From positions 1 through 27,809 of the forward strand of contig SLCJ01000208.1 in assembly GCA_007125835.1 (NCBI GenBank): DNA of 27,809 nucleotides, given 5' to 3'. Source of the DNA: Verrucomicrobiales bacterium. GTDB taxonomy: Bacteria > Verrucomicrobiota > Verrucomicrobiia > Verrucomicrobiales > SLCJ01. The position numbers and the translations under genes were made by a program. The notes beneath the pieces were generated by a model that worked only from the letters and a program-made list of their open reading frames with translations, was not told where the DNA came from and searched no databases. Positions 7,755-15,929 of the stretch are shown one piece after another (within the stretch, counting starts at the first letter, position 1; each line of letters opens with the position of its first letter).

Positions 7755-9611
7755 ATGACTTCATCCACCGGCAACAAGCGCGTCAAAGGCGAGGTGCAGA
7801 TCTGGCTCTCGGGCATGGGTCTGGCCATCGGCTGTCTGATGGTCGGGGCGCTGTTGGCGCTGATTCTTTGGCGCGGGCTGCATGTGTTCTGGCCGCAGGA
7901 GGTGCTGCATTTCAAGATCGCGGAAGGGGAGCAGACGGTGGAGGTGTTCGGGCAGGTGAAGGATCGCGGGGCAAGCGGCGTGCGCGACGAAAACGACGAA
8001 TTCATCCCCCAAATCAGCCTGTTCACCGGCCATCGTGAGGTGTTCGGTATTTCCTATCGCACGGTGCGCGAGCCCCTTGTGCTGGAAAGCCGCGTGGCGC
8101 AAGGCGTCATGGTCGCCGATCGCGTATCGGGTGGCGCCGGTATGTTCCTTCCTTCCCACCTCGTGCCCGCCGAGGGCGACGAGATTAAAGCGGATGATCC
8201 CGCGTTTGTCGATGAACTGCGGAAACTGGTGCGACAGGGCAACCGCTTGCGTCGGCAGATTAGACAAATTGAGCGGATCGAAATCGGGCGGGTGAATGAC
8301 CGCATCCAGGCAGAGGAGCGACACCTCCGAGCAGCGAGGCGGGCCGGGGCCGAGAATCTAGAGGAAATCCGCGCCGAGGTCGAGCGGAACATCGAAAGCC
8401 TCAACGAGGATTTTGCCCGGCTGGCTGCCCAAGCCGGTGAGAAGCGGCAGGAACTCGAGCTGGCCCGCATCCACTTCCGCCTGGGTGATGGCTCGGAGCA
8501 CGAACATGCGGTCTCCAACATCACGCGCTTCCACTATCCAAACCAGCTTTCTCTGGGCGGAAAGCTGGCTGAGTTCGGGCGCGGACTTTGGGCGTTCCTG
8601 TCGCAGGAGCCGCGCGACTCCAACCGCGAGGGCGGAGTGTTCCCCGCGATTTTCGGCACTTTTGTCATGACGATCCTGCTGGCCGTGATGGTCACCCCCT
8701 TCGGCGTGATCGCCGCCATCTACCTGCGGGAATATGCCAAACAGGGGCCGCTCGTGCGAACGGTCCGCATCTGTGTAAACAATCTCGCCGGTGTGCCCTC
8801 GATTGTGTTCGGCGTGTTCGGCCTGGGATTCTTTGTCTATGGCGTCGGTGGGTTTATCGACGGGGGAGCCCGACATCCGTGGCCGTCGCCGCTTTGGGTG
8901 GCGGCGGTGGTCGGCTTTTTCGCCGTGCTCACGGCGGCGGTGCTGATGGGGCTCCGGCTTTCTCCTGCTCCGGGAAAACCTCCGGCGGGAAAGCTTCTGG
9001 GGGCGATCGGCGGCGGGCTTTGGGTGCTGGCCGCTGTTCTGCTGCTCGGCGTGGTGGCCAAGAACCCCTATTTCGGCGGATTCTTCGCCGCCGACCTGCC
9101 AACTCCAACATTCGGCACAGGCGGCATCCTCTGGGCTTCGCTCACATTGGCCCTGATGACGCTTCCCGTGGTGATCGTCGCCACAGAAGAATCACTCGCC
9201 GCCGTGCCGCGCGGCGTGCGGGAGGCGGCGCTCGCCTGCGGGGCTTCGAAATGGCAGACCATCCAGAGGATCGTCCTGCCGGGAGCCGCGCCGGGGATCA
9301 TGACGGGCGTGATCCTGGCCATGGCCAGGGGAGCCGGGGAGGTGGCCCCGCTGATGATCACCGGCGTCGTCAAGATGGCCCCGTCCCTGCCCATCGACGG
9401 AGAATTTCCCTTCATCCATGCGGAGCGCAAGTTCATGCACCTCGGCTTCCATATCTTCGATCTCGGCTTCCAGTCACCCGACGCCGAGGCGGCCAAGCCA
9501 ATGGTGTTCGCCACCACTCTGCTCTTGATTACCCTCGTCGTGGTAATGAACCTCTCCGCCATCCTCATCCGAAACCATCTCCGGCGCAAATACGCCGCCT
9601 CGTCATTCTGA
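7755..9611 (+). CDS. pstA: Phosphate ABC transporter permease PstA with coiled-coil insertion
   Basis: This 618-residue partner of PstC is about twice the usual length. After a membrane helix (about 17-40) it has an extracytoplasmic part of about 250 residues. That part includes a charged heptad-like stretch (about 151-240, rich in Glu, Arg and Leu) that should form a long coiled coil. The permease domain follows (about 295-610) with VTPFGVIAAIYLREYAKQ, NNLAGVPSIVFGVFGL and the EAA loop REAALACGASKWQ (about 490-502). The gene follows pstC after 43 bp and precedes pstB by 15 bp, so the three form an operon. The coiled coil may pair with the propeller of PstC or with a binding protein; this is inference. 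Confidence 0.93.
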   Translation: MTSSTGNKRVKGEVQIWLSGMGLAIGCLMVGALLALILWRGLHVFWPQEVLHFKIAEGEQTVEVFGQVKDRGASGVRDENDEFIPQISLFTGHREVFGISYRTVREPLVLESRVAQGVMVADRVSGGAGMFLPSHLVPAEGDEIKADDPAFVDELRKLVRQGNRLRRQIRQIERIEIGRVNDRIQAEERHLRAARRAGAENLEEIRAEVERNIESLNEDFARLAAQAGEKRQELELARIHFRLGDGSEHEHAVSNITRFHYPNQLSLGGKLAEFGRGLWAFLSQEPRDSNREGGVFPAIFGTFVMTILLAVMVTPFGVIAAIYLREYAKQGPLVRTVRICVNNLAGVPSIVFGVFGLGFFVYGVGGFIDGGARHPWPSPLWVAAVVGFFAVLTAAVLMGLRLSPAPGKPPAGKLLGAIGGGLWVLAAVLLLGVVAKNPYFGGFFAADLPTPTFGTGGILWASLTLALMTLPVVIVATEESLAAVPRGVREAALACGASKWQTIQRIVLPGAAPGIMTGVILAMARGAGEVAPLMITGVVKMAPSLPIDGEFPFIHAERKFMHLGFHIFDLGFQSPDAEAAKPMVFATTLLLITLVVVMNLSAILIRNHLRRKYAASSF

Positions 9612-9626
9612 CCAAGCCGCCAAACC

Positions 9627-10436
9627 GTGACCACGAGCCAACCAGAAGCCACGCCCACCCCAAATTCCGCCGTTGGGCATGATCCCGCCTTCATCGAGGT
9701 CGAGCGGTTCTCATTCTGGTATGGGGCCGCGCAAGCGCTTTTCGATATCAGCCTGGAATTCCCGGAACGCCGGATCACCGCATTCATCGGCCCCTCGGGT
9801 TGCGGCAAGTCTACCCTGCTGCGCAATCTCAACCGTATGAACGACCTGATCGATGGCGTGCGCCACGAAGGGGATATCCGGCTCGACGGCACAAGCCTTT
9901 ACGATCCGGCGGTTGAAGTGATCTCGCTGCGCAAGAGGGTGGGGATGGTGTTTCAAAAATACAATCCCTTCCCGAAAAGCATCTACGAAAACATCGTTTT
10001 CCCGCTTCGGGTCGCCGGTCGTGGTAGCCGTTCCGAGCTGGACGAAACCGTCGAGCGCTCGCTGCGCGGAGCCGCTCTCTGGGACGAAGTGAAGGACAAA
10101 CTTCACGAGAGCGCCTACAGCCTTTCCGGTGGCCAACAACAGCGGCTCTGCATCGCCCGGGCCATCGCCAACCGGCCGCAAATCCTCCTCATGGATGAAC
10201 CCTGTGCCGCTCTCGATCCGGTGGCCACCCTCAAAATCGAGGAACTGATGATGGAGCTGCGCAAGGAATACACCATCGTGATTGTCACCCACAACATGCA
10301 GCAAGCCGGCCGATGCTCGGATCACACCGCTTTCTTCTATCTCGGGCGTCTCATTGAATACGCGCCCACGCTCCAGCTTTTCGAAAGCCCCGCGAAGGAG
10401 CAGACGGAGGCCTACATCAGCGGCCGGTTCAGTTGA
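9627..10436 (+). CDS. pstB: Phosphate ABC transporter ATP-binding protein PstB (second copy)
   Basis: This 269-residue ABC ATPase has intact Walker A (GPSGCGKST), Q-loop region (GMVFQKYNPFP), signature (LSGGQQQR), Walker B (ILLMDEP) and H-loop (IVTHNMQQA). It begins with GTG, 15 bp after the pstA stop; no in-frame ATG exists before the conserved core and no clear Shine-Dalgarno is seen, so it may be translationally coupled to pstA. It is the natural partner of the adjacent PstCA. The other PstB at 4352-5164 could serve the same permease or another one under different conditions. The gene is followed at once by a strong terminator. Confidence 0.95.
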   Translation: MTTSQPEATPTPNSAVGHDPAFIEVERFSFWYGAAQALFDISLEFPERRITAFIGPSGCGKSTLLRNLNRMNDLIDGVRHEGDIRLDGTSLYDPAVEVISLRKRVGMVFQKYNPFPKSIYENIVFPLRVAGRGSRSELDETVERSLRGAALWDEVKDKLHESAYSLSGGQQQRLCIARAIANRPQILLMDEPCAALDPVATLKIEELMMELRKEYTIVIVTHNMQQAGRCSDHTAFFYLGRLIEYAPTLQLFESPAKEQTEAYISGRFS

Positions 10437-10445
10437 TCGGGCCAC

Positions 10446-10480
10446 AAAAAAGCCGCACCGGAGGACCGGTGCGGCTTTTT
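10446..10480. terminator. Strong bidirectional intrinsic terminator
   Basis: A perfect 15-bp stem, AAAAGCCGCACCGG with its complement plus flanking A/T pairs and an AGGA loop, has a run of A on one side and T on the other. It can stop the pst operon on the plus strand and rpsU on the minus strand, which converge here. Confidence 0.93.
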
Positions 10481-10533
10481 CTGTGGATTGGCTGAAGAAA
10501 CGGAAGCCCCGGAAAACCAATCCAATGGCGCGA

Positions 10534-10833
10534 TCAGTCGTTGGCCGGAGTGTCGCTGGTGCCAGTGTCGGCAGCCGCGGCATCGGCTTTGGCCGCCTGC
10601 TCAGCGTCATACTTCGCCTGAAGCTGCGCCTTCTTCTCCTCGTTGACGTAGCGGAACTTGATGCGCCCGCGCTTGGCAGCCGCACGGGCCTTGCGGCGCG
10701 TGCGTTCGGTCGGCGTCTCATAGGAACGCAAACGGCGGATTTCGTCCATGATGCCCTCGCTATCGAGGATGGACTTGAGTCGTTTCAGAGCCTTGTCGAC
10801 AGGCTCACCTTTTTTGACGTATACTTCTGGCAT
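10534..10833 (-). CDS. rpsU: 30S ribosomal protein S21 with C-terminal extension
   Basis: This 99-residue basic protein starts MPEVYVKKGEPVDKALKRLK and runs through RRLRSYETPTERTRRKARAA, the S21 core that binds the 3' region of 16S rRNA. The core fills about residues 1-62. The remaining 37 residues are an Ala/Asp/Gln-rich tail not found in the usual 60-70-residue S21. The start is set by the conserved MPEV beginning; the longer open frame covers the promoter. It has its own promoter just upstream, separate from secDF on the same strand. Confidence 0.93.
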   Translation of the reverse strand: MPEVYVKKGEPVDKALKRLKSILDSEGIMDEIRRLRSYETPTERTRRKARAAAKRGRIKFRYVNEEKKAQLQAKYDAEQAAKADAAAADTGTSDTPAND

Positions 10834-10876
10834 GGGTGGGATTGGGCTTTCCGCTGGGATTGGTTGGAGGGCGGGC

Positions 10877-10905
10877 AATATCGCTTTTGCCAATCCTTTT
10901 GTCAA
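10877..10905 (-). promoter_or_regulatory. Sigma-70-type promoter of rpsU
   Basis: On the minus strand a perfect -35 TTGACA (10900-10905) is followed by a 17-bp spacer and a -10 GATATT (10877-10882). The likely transcript start is near 10870, about 37 bp before the S21 start codon. The promoter lies in the gap after the secDF stop codon. Confidence 0.75.
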
Positions 10906-10927
10906 GCATGTGATTTTTCAGGGCCCT

Positions 10928-13351
10928 TCAGGGCGTGGCGGTCTGGGCGGCGGCTTCACGCGCCTCCGCGTCCAGCACCTCCTGGCGCAGCGAGCGGCCG
11001 GTGCGGCGACTCCACCACAGCACGAAGTTGGAGGCCACAAAGATCGAGGAGTAGGTGCCGACAATGATGCCGATGATCAGGCAGATCGAGAAGTCCCGCA
11101 ACGTCGCACCCCCGAACACCGCCATGAATGTCAGCGTGAAGAGTGTGGTCATCGAGGTGAGGATTGTGCGGCTCAAAGTTTCGTTGATCGCCTCGTTGAC
11201 CAGCTTGCTGACTTCTCCGGCCCTCGTTTTAAGAACCTCACGGATCCGATCAAAGACTACAATGGTGTCGTTCACTGAGTAACCTGCAACGGTAAGGATG
11301 GCCCCGACCATCGCCGCATTCAGCTCCCTTCCGAAGAGAACCAGCAGGCCGACGGTGATGATCAGGTCGTGGAAGACCGCGACCACCGCACCGAGGGCGA
11401 AGGAAAATTCAAAACGAACTGACAGGTAGAGCAGGATGCCCACCAGACCGCACGCCAGCGCTATGGCCGACCCAACCATCAACTGCGCACCCATCGTAGC
11501 ACCGATGCTCTGGGTGGAAGCCGCTATGCGGAAACCACTCTCGTCCCGCGCACCAAATTCCTCCTTGGTCTCGCGCAGGTGGTTGATGATCGAGGAGGCT
11601 GTCTCTCGCTCAGAACGGACGAGGATTTGTGTGACGCTCGACCCGGGAACCATCAGGCGCTGGACGGTCGGGGAGAGAGCCAACCCAAGATCCTCACGGA
11701 GCGAGCGGTCGATCTCCGCAACCGATACCTCCGAATCCTCCGGCATCTGGAAGGTGATCTCGTCCCCGCCTTTGAAATCAATTCCCAGGCGGTCGTCACC
11801 CTTCAACACCAGCGAGCCGATCGCCACCACCAAAACGATAATCGAGAGGCGCGCCGCCATCGGTCCTTTCGAGATGATCGAGAACTTCTGCTGAATCAGC
11901 TGGCCGCCGATACCAATCCGCTTAAGCACGTTCGTATCCACCAACCAACGGAAGCACACACGTGTCACGATCAAACTCGCGAAAAGTGTGCCCAAAATAC
12001 CCGCGATCAAGATCACGGCAAATCCACGCACGGCATCGGTGGCAAGCCAGAAAAGGATCGAGGCGGTGATCAATGTGGTGATGTTGGCATCAAAAATGGC
12101 CGAGAATGCCTTGTCATACGCATTGTCGATCGCCGTGCCAATGGATTTTCCCTTGGCCAACTCCTCCTTGAGCCGCTCGTAAATCAGCACGTTCGCGTCG
12201 ACCGCCATGCCAATCGTGAGAATCAGGCCCGCGATGCCGGGCAGGGTGAAGGTGAATTGAAACATCGCCATGATGCCCATCAGCACCACCATGTTCACAC
12301 CAATCCCCGCAAGCGCGATCGCACCAGCCACCCGGTAATACAGGGCGAGGAAGAGCAATGTCAGCGCAAAGCCCGAAACACCAGCAAGAATGCCCTGGCG
12401 CACGGCTTCAGCGCCCAAAATCGCCGAGACAGTCTGTTCCTCGATAATTTCGAGGGAATTTTGCAGCGGGTTGAGGAGCTGGGAGGCCAATTGGTTTGCT
12501 TGGCTTACGGTACCCATACCCGAAATTTCAGCGCTGCCGCCGCGTATCGCGTCGCGAATCACGGGAGCAGACACAACCACTTCATCCAACACAATCGCCA
12601 GCCGCTCACCCACATTTGCCGCAGTGACCTCGCCGAATTTCACCCGCCCCTCGGTGTTGAAATTGATGATCGTGATGGCACCGCGCATCGGGTCGTTGAC
12701 GCCGCTGGCACCACTCACCAGCGTGCCAGGTACGTTGGGAACCGAGGTGACAAGCAATTCCTCCGTCGAGACCACATTTCCATCGTCGTCGCGATCCTCA
12801 AAGGGAAGGATACGGTAGCCCGGGATGATCTCGCCGTCGCGAACCCGTGGCAGCAGTTCGCGGGATTCGGGATGGACAAGATGGAAATTGAGCTGCGCGG
12901 CCCTTTCGAGAAGGGTGCGGATGGCGTCCCGGTCTTCCTCGCTTACCCCAGGCATCTGCAGCGCAATCTGGTCATTGCCCCGAGGTGCGAAGATCGGGTT
13001 CAGACCGCCAAACTCGTCAAGACGCGCCCGTAAGACCTCAATCGCCTGTTCCACGGCCTCTGCCGTGACCTCTCGTTCATCCGATGGCTGGATTTCCAGC
13101 GTGAATGCACTGCCACCCGCGATGTCGATGCCGGGATTGATCTGATGAACCTCCGCAAAACGCTTTTCACCCTTGATCATCGCCGCCCAACCCTCAAAGG
13201 GAACAATCCCAAGCAAACAGAAGGTGGTGGTACCGATGGCCAGGATCGTGCCGACAAGGCGCTTGGTGATGAATTGGTCAGTGGCAAAATACCAAAAGAA
13301 CAGCAACGCCAGGGCAAGGGCGGCGATGAAAATGGCGATCGGCTCGTTCAT
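10928..13351 (-). CDS. secDF: Protein translocase subunit SecDF (fused)
   Basis: This 807-residue inner-membrane RND-type protein uses the proton gradient to help pull preproteins out of the SecYEG channel. The SecD half has GIDIAGG (74-80), a large periplasmic region (about 80-310) and the helix motif IAGLILTIGMAVDANVLIYE (about 375-394). The SecF half has LGIDFKGGDEITFQM and AGYSVNDTIVVFDRIREVL. Fusion of SecD and SecF occurs in several phyla, including Verrucomicrobiota. It has an extra hydrophobic helix at residues 5-22 before the usual first helix (about 33-50). No yajC is next to it. A stable CCGCC-TTCG-GGCGG hairpin lies in its leader. Confidence 0.95.
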   Translation of the reverse strand: MNEPIAIFIAALALALLFFWYFATDQFITKRLVGTILAIGTTTFCLLGIVPFEGWAAMIKGEKRFAEVHQINPGIDIAGGSAFTLEIQPSDEREVTAEAVEQAIEVLRARLDEFGGLNPIFAPRGNDQIALQMPGVSEEDRDAIRTLLERAAQLNFHLVHPESRELLPRVRDGEIIPGYRILPFEDRDDDGNVVSTEELLVTSVPNVPGTLVSGASGVNDPMRGAITIINFNTEGRVKFGEVTAANVGERLAIVLDEVVVSAPVIRDAIRGGSAEISGMGTVSQANQLASQLLNPLQNSLEIIEEQTVSAILGAEAVRQGILAGVSGFALTLLFLALYYRVAGAIALAGIGVNMVVLMGIMAMFQFTFTLPGIAGLILTIGMAVDANVLIYERLKEELAKGKSIGTAIDNAYDKAFSAIFDANITTLITASILFWLATDAVRGFAVILIAGILGTLFASLIVTRVCFRWLVDTNVLKRIGIGGQLIQQKFSIISKGPMAARLSIIVLVVAIGSLVLKGDDRLGIDFKGGDEITFQMPEDSEVSVAEIDRSLREDLGLALSPTVQRLMVPGSSVTQILVRSERETASSIINHLRETKEEFGARDESGFRIAASTQSIGATMGAQLMVGSAIALACGLVGILLYLSVRFEFSFALGAVVAVFHDLIITVGLLVLFGRELNAAMVGAILTVAGYSVNDTIVVFDRIREVLKTRAGEVSKLVNEAINETLSRTILTSMTTLFTLTFMAVFGGATLRDFSICLIIGIIVGTYSSIFVASNFVLWWSRRTGRSLRQEVLDAEAREAAAQTATP

Positions 13352-13366
13352 GGGAAGTTAAGGCTT

Positions 13367-13380
13367 CCGCCCGAAGGCGG
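13367..13380 (-). promoter_or_regulatory. UUCG-tetraloop hairpin in the secDF leader
   Basis: The minus strand reads CCGCC-TTCG-GGCGG, a 5-bp GC stem with a very stable cUUCGg loop. It sits 15 bases upstream of the secDF start codon. It has no T-run, so it is not a terminator. It may stabilise the 5' end of the mRNA or tune translation; this is inference. Confidence 0.4.
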
Positions 13381-13500
13381 ATGTTGAGTTTCGAAAACAG
13401 GGAACGCAACTTTAGCGCGCCGGGGGCGGGGCGCAAGGGCAGAGTGAGGTCTTCCGGCAACCCGCTCCGAGACGCGGGTCGGCGGCACAGGATACTCTCA

Positions 13501-14283
13501 CTACGGCAGTCGCAACCACAATCCAAAATTGGCGGCCAGAAAGAGCCCGTTCATCAGCAAAAGGACCACCGCCGGATGAGCCAGCCGCGGAAGCTCGGAA
13601 GACGGGGACGCTGCCCGGGACCGAACCGCCAATGGAAGCGCGAGAACGGCTGACAGCACAAACCAAGTCACATAGTTCGACAACGGTGCCCAGTCGAGAG
13701 ACTCCCCGGCGGCACCGGCCCAAACCCAGTATTCCCGCACGTGGATTGCGACCGGCTCAAGATTGAAATCAGTCAGCGTGGCCACCGCCGCGATCGCCAG
13801 ACAGCGCAGCGGTAGTGAGGGGATGCGCTCTATCAACGGGAGCCGGGCCGCGCCCGTCAGCACAATCACCCAAGCCAGCGGAATCGTGAACGGCAGCACA
13901 CCACCAATGAGCAGACCGAAGCGGGTTGTATACTCATAGTTTCCAAAGAGCAGCCCGGTCGTCGCACCCACCCACTCCGCCAATCCGGAAATCAACGCAA
14001 TGAGGGCAAAAGCCCCGATCGTGACCCCGGCACCCCGGCGAGCCATCTCGTGACCAGTCACCAGAAGTGCCGCCAAGCAGATCCACAACGCGTCACTCAA
14101 GCGAAGAATATGAATCGCCGCCGCCGTCAGCCAATCGGGCAAGGCCGCATTTTCAATCGAAGACTCCTGAACCCCAAATGCCATCACCACCGCTCCGACA
14201 ATCGTCCAAACCAGAAAAACAAACCCCGGCACCCGCCAAAAGGCGCGCTCCGGAGCAAAATCATATGGACCAACCTTCACCAT
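13501..14283 (-). CDS. Carotenoid biosynthesis protein, DUF422/CruF-like
   Basis: This 260-residue protein has about seven membrane helices. The segment LAEWVGATTGLLFGNYEYT followed by GVLPFTIPLAWVIV matches the conserved core of the DUF422 family, and DFNLEPVAIHVREYWVWAG is a second conserved block. Characterised members (CruF) add water across the end of acyclic carotenoids (1',2'-hydratase), so a role in pigment synthesis is likely. ATG at 14283 is preferred over the TTG nine bases upstream, because a G-rich stretch (GGGGTTGGG) precedes it. No other carotenoid gene lies beside it. The family is quite sure; the exact reaction is inferred. Confidence 0.82.
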   Translation of the reverse strand: MVKVGPYDFAPERAFWRVPGFVFLVWTIVGAVVMAFGVQESSIENAALPDWLTAAAIHILRLSDALWICLAALLVTGHEMARRGAGVTIGAFALIALISGLAEWVGATTGLLFGNYEYTTRFGLLIGGVLPFTIPLAWVIVLTGAARLPLIERIPSLPLRCLAIAAVATLTDFNLEPVAIHVREYWVWAGAAGESLDWAPLSNYVTWFVLSAVLALPLAVRSRAASPSSELPRLAHPAVVLLLMNGLFLAANFGLWLRLP

Positions 14284-14326
14284 GCAGCCCAACCCCTACG
14301 CCCCCCAACCAACCTCAGACCCCCCA

Positions 14327-14341
14327 AAAATTTCCTGACCC
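14327..14341 (+). repeat. Left end of the inverted repeat around the RAYT gene
   Basis: The 15-base sequence AAAATTTCCTGACCC lies 44 bp upstream of the carotenoid gene start and 46 bp upstream of the transposase start. It is an exact inverted match to 15731-15745. Confidence 0.7.
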
Positions 14342-14386
14342 ATATATTTCTGCTTGCGCTGACATTTTTTGGTGCGAGCCTTACGC

Positions 14387-15364
14387 ATGCGACAACCAAG
14401 AGCATTGGCAGTGCCGGGGAGGCCCGGCTTGTATCATGTGTGTTCACGCGTGGTAGACCGGCGCGTGGTGTTCTACGAGCGTGAGCGCCGCAAGTTCATG
14501 GCGCTGATCAAAGGCGGCGCGGCTTTCGCCGGTGTGGATGTGGTTAGCTGGTGCCTGATGGGCAACCACTTCCACCTACTGGTGCGTGTGCCGCCGGTGG
14601 ATTCGGATGTTCTGAGTGACCAGGAGGTGTTTTCACGTATGGAGCACATTTACACCGAACCGAGGATGCGGCATTTCCGAGGGGTGTGGGAGCGGATTGG
14701 GAGTGAGGAGGCGCGGCGCGACTATTTAGCACCCTTTCGGGCGAGGATGGGTAGCTTGAGCGATTTTGTGAAAACCCTCAAGCAGCGCTTCACGCAGTGG
14801 TTCAACCGGCTAAACAACCGGGAGGGAACCCTGTGGGAGGGGCGCTTTTTCAGTGTGATGCTGTCGCATAACGAGAAAGAAAGTGGTGAGGGGCTCGGCC
14901 TGCTTGCGCGATTTGTGGCGGGCTACATCGATCTGAATCCGGTGCGCGCGAAACTGGTGAGAGATGCCGGAGAAAGTGATTGGAGCAGCTATGGCGCTGC
15001 CATTCGCGGAGACGCCGAGGGTCTCGCCGGGTTGCGGATTCTGTGGGGGAGCCGGGCTACGGACGGACTAGAAGATGAGGGTATCCTGGCGATGCACGGA
15101 GGCATGCTGGCGCGAGCGCGCTATCATGATGGGGCGAGTGAAGGGGATGCCACGACTGTCCGGGATGGTGGCAAGTTCATTGGAAAGCAGATGGATAATG
15201 AGGGCGAGACACAAGGAGAGAGCCTCTGTGGCGATGAAAGGAGGCGTAGTCTTTCGGCGAAGGATGTGGAGCGGCGGTTGCTTTCGCTCATGGGGCAGCG
15301 CTGTGAGCCCTTGACGAAAGGCCGCGCACTGGGCCGAAACTGGGTGCTGGGCCTGAGCGGGTAG
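14387..15364 (+). CDS. REP-associated tyrosine transposase-like protein (Y1/HUH family)
   Basis: This 325-residue protein starts MRQPRALAVPGRPGLYHVCSR and has the HUH motif in CLMGNHFHLLVRVP. It also has TLWEGRF and GYIDLNPVRAKLV, the conserved blocks of the RAYT group related to IS200/IS605 transposases. These enzymes nick single-stranded DNA at REP-type hairpins. The helix that usually bears the catalytic tyrosine reads LKQRFTQWFNR, with Phe and Trp where Tyr is expected, so activity is uncertain. The last 100 residues are variable and end soon after a KGRALG segment, possibly a shortened tail. ATG at 14387 is preferred over TTG at 14369 because it starts directly at the family N-terminus. 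Confidence 0.85.
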   Translation: MRQPRALAVPGRPGLYHVCSRVVDRRVVFYERERRKFMALIKGGAAFAGVDVVSWCLMGNHFHLLVRVPPVDSDVLSDQEVFSRMEHIYTEPRMRHFRGVWERIGSEEARRDYLAPFRARMGSLSDFVKTLKQRFTQWFNRLNNREGTLWEGRFFSVMLSHNEKESGEGLGLLARFVAGYIDLNPVRAKLVRDAGESDWSSYGAAIRGDAEGLAGLRILWGSRATDGLEDEGILAMHGGMLARARYHDGASEGDATTVRDGGKFIGKQMDNEGETQGESLCGDERRRSLSAKDVERRLLSLMGQRCEPLTKGRALGRNWVLGLSG

Positions 15365-15929
15365 AAGACCATGCTTTTTTTGGGGGAGTGGTCGGCTCAG
15401 CTCAGTATAAAAGCATCCATCCGTCACCCGGATCGGGCAGTGAGGGGGGGCAGGAGTATTGCTGCTTTCTCCGTGGCACCCGAGGCCGCTTTGGGATCTG
15501 CGATTCCGTTTTGACCGCCCTGAGATGGCTCTCTGTGCGGGGCACACAGAGCTTGAGGGGCAATGACGCGGCTTGGAGCAAATCAAGGATAGGTTCCGGG
15601 GTTGGAAGGTATGGGAATTCTGGAGAACGTTGGGAATGATCGGTTCGAAGTTTTTCTACAACACGCAAACGAGTTAGGGAGGAGAAGTGCTGAAAACCGA
15701 AAGCAGTCATGCAACTTCAAAACTTTAAAAGGGTCAGGAAATTTTACAGTATAGGATTGGAAGTTTTCAGGATTTGTCCGTGTCGGGTGGAGGAAGGGTG
15801 GGCGGTCTGGCAACAAAATGGAAACCGGGTCAGGTCATATTAGAAGTTTCGAAATGAGGTTGGAAGAGTTAGGTGGGATGGGTTAGAGTTGTGGGTGTGT
15901 GGATATGAAGAGGAGATTGGAGGATTTCG
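15365..15929. other. Non-coding stretch after the transposase gene
   Basis: I see no convincing gene in these 565 bp. It holds a bulged hairpin around CCCG-GAT-CGGG (about 15423-15442), a CTCTGTG...CACAGAG hairpin (15531-15551), the right inverted repeat (15731-15745) and a partial copy (15827-15841). The part from about 15600 to 15900 is richer in A and T than the neighbouring genes. Confidence 0.6.
15731..15745 (-). repeat. Right end of the inverted repeat around the RAYT gene
   Basis: GGGTCAGGAAATTTT is the exact reverse complement of 14327-14341. A shorter related sequence (GGGTCAGG) occurs again at 15827-15834 in the same orientation. Confidence 0.7.

Larger units (their letters stand above)
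14327..15745. mobile_element. RAYT-type element bounded by a 15-bp inverted repeat
   Basis: AAAATTTCCTGACCC at 14327-14341 and its exact reverse complement GGGTCAGGAAATTTT at 15731-15745 flank the transposase gene, leaving about 370 bp of non-coding DNA on the downstream side. A further match (GGGTCAGG then TCATATT) is at 15827-15841. The inverted ends suggest the limits of a mobile or once-mobile unit. No target-site duplication was identified, and HUH elements usually make none. Confidence 0.5.

Noticed and set aside
11579..13033. 484-residue plus-strand frame
   Set aside because: It is antisense to secDF and is His/Arg-rich with no domain; a product of codon bias in a GC-rich gene.
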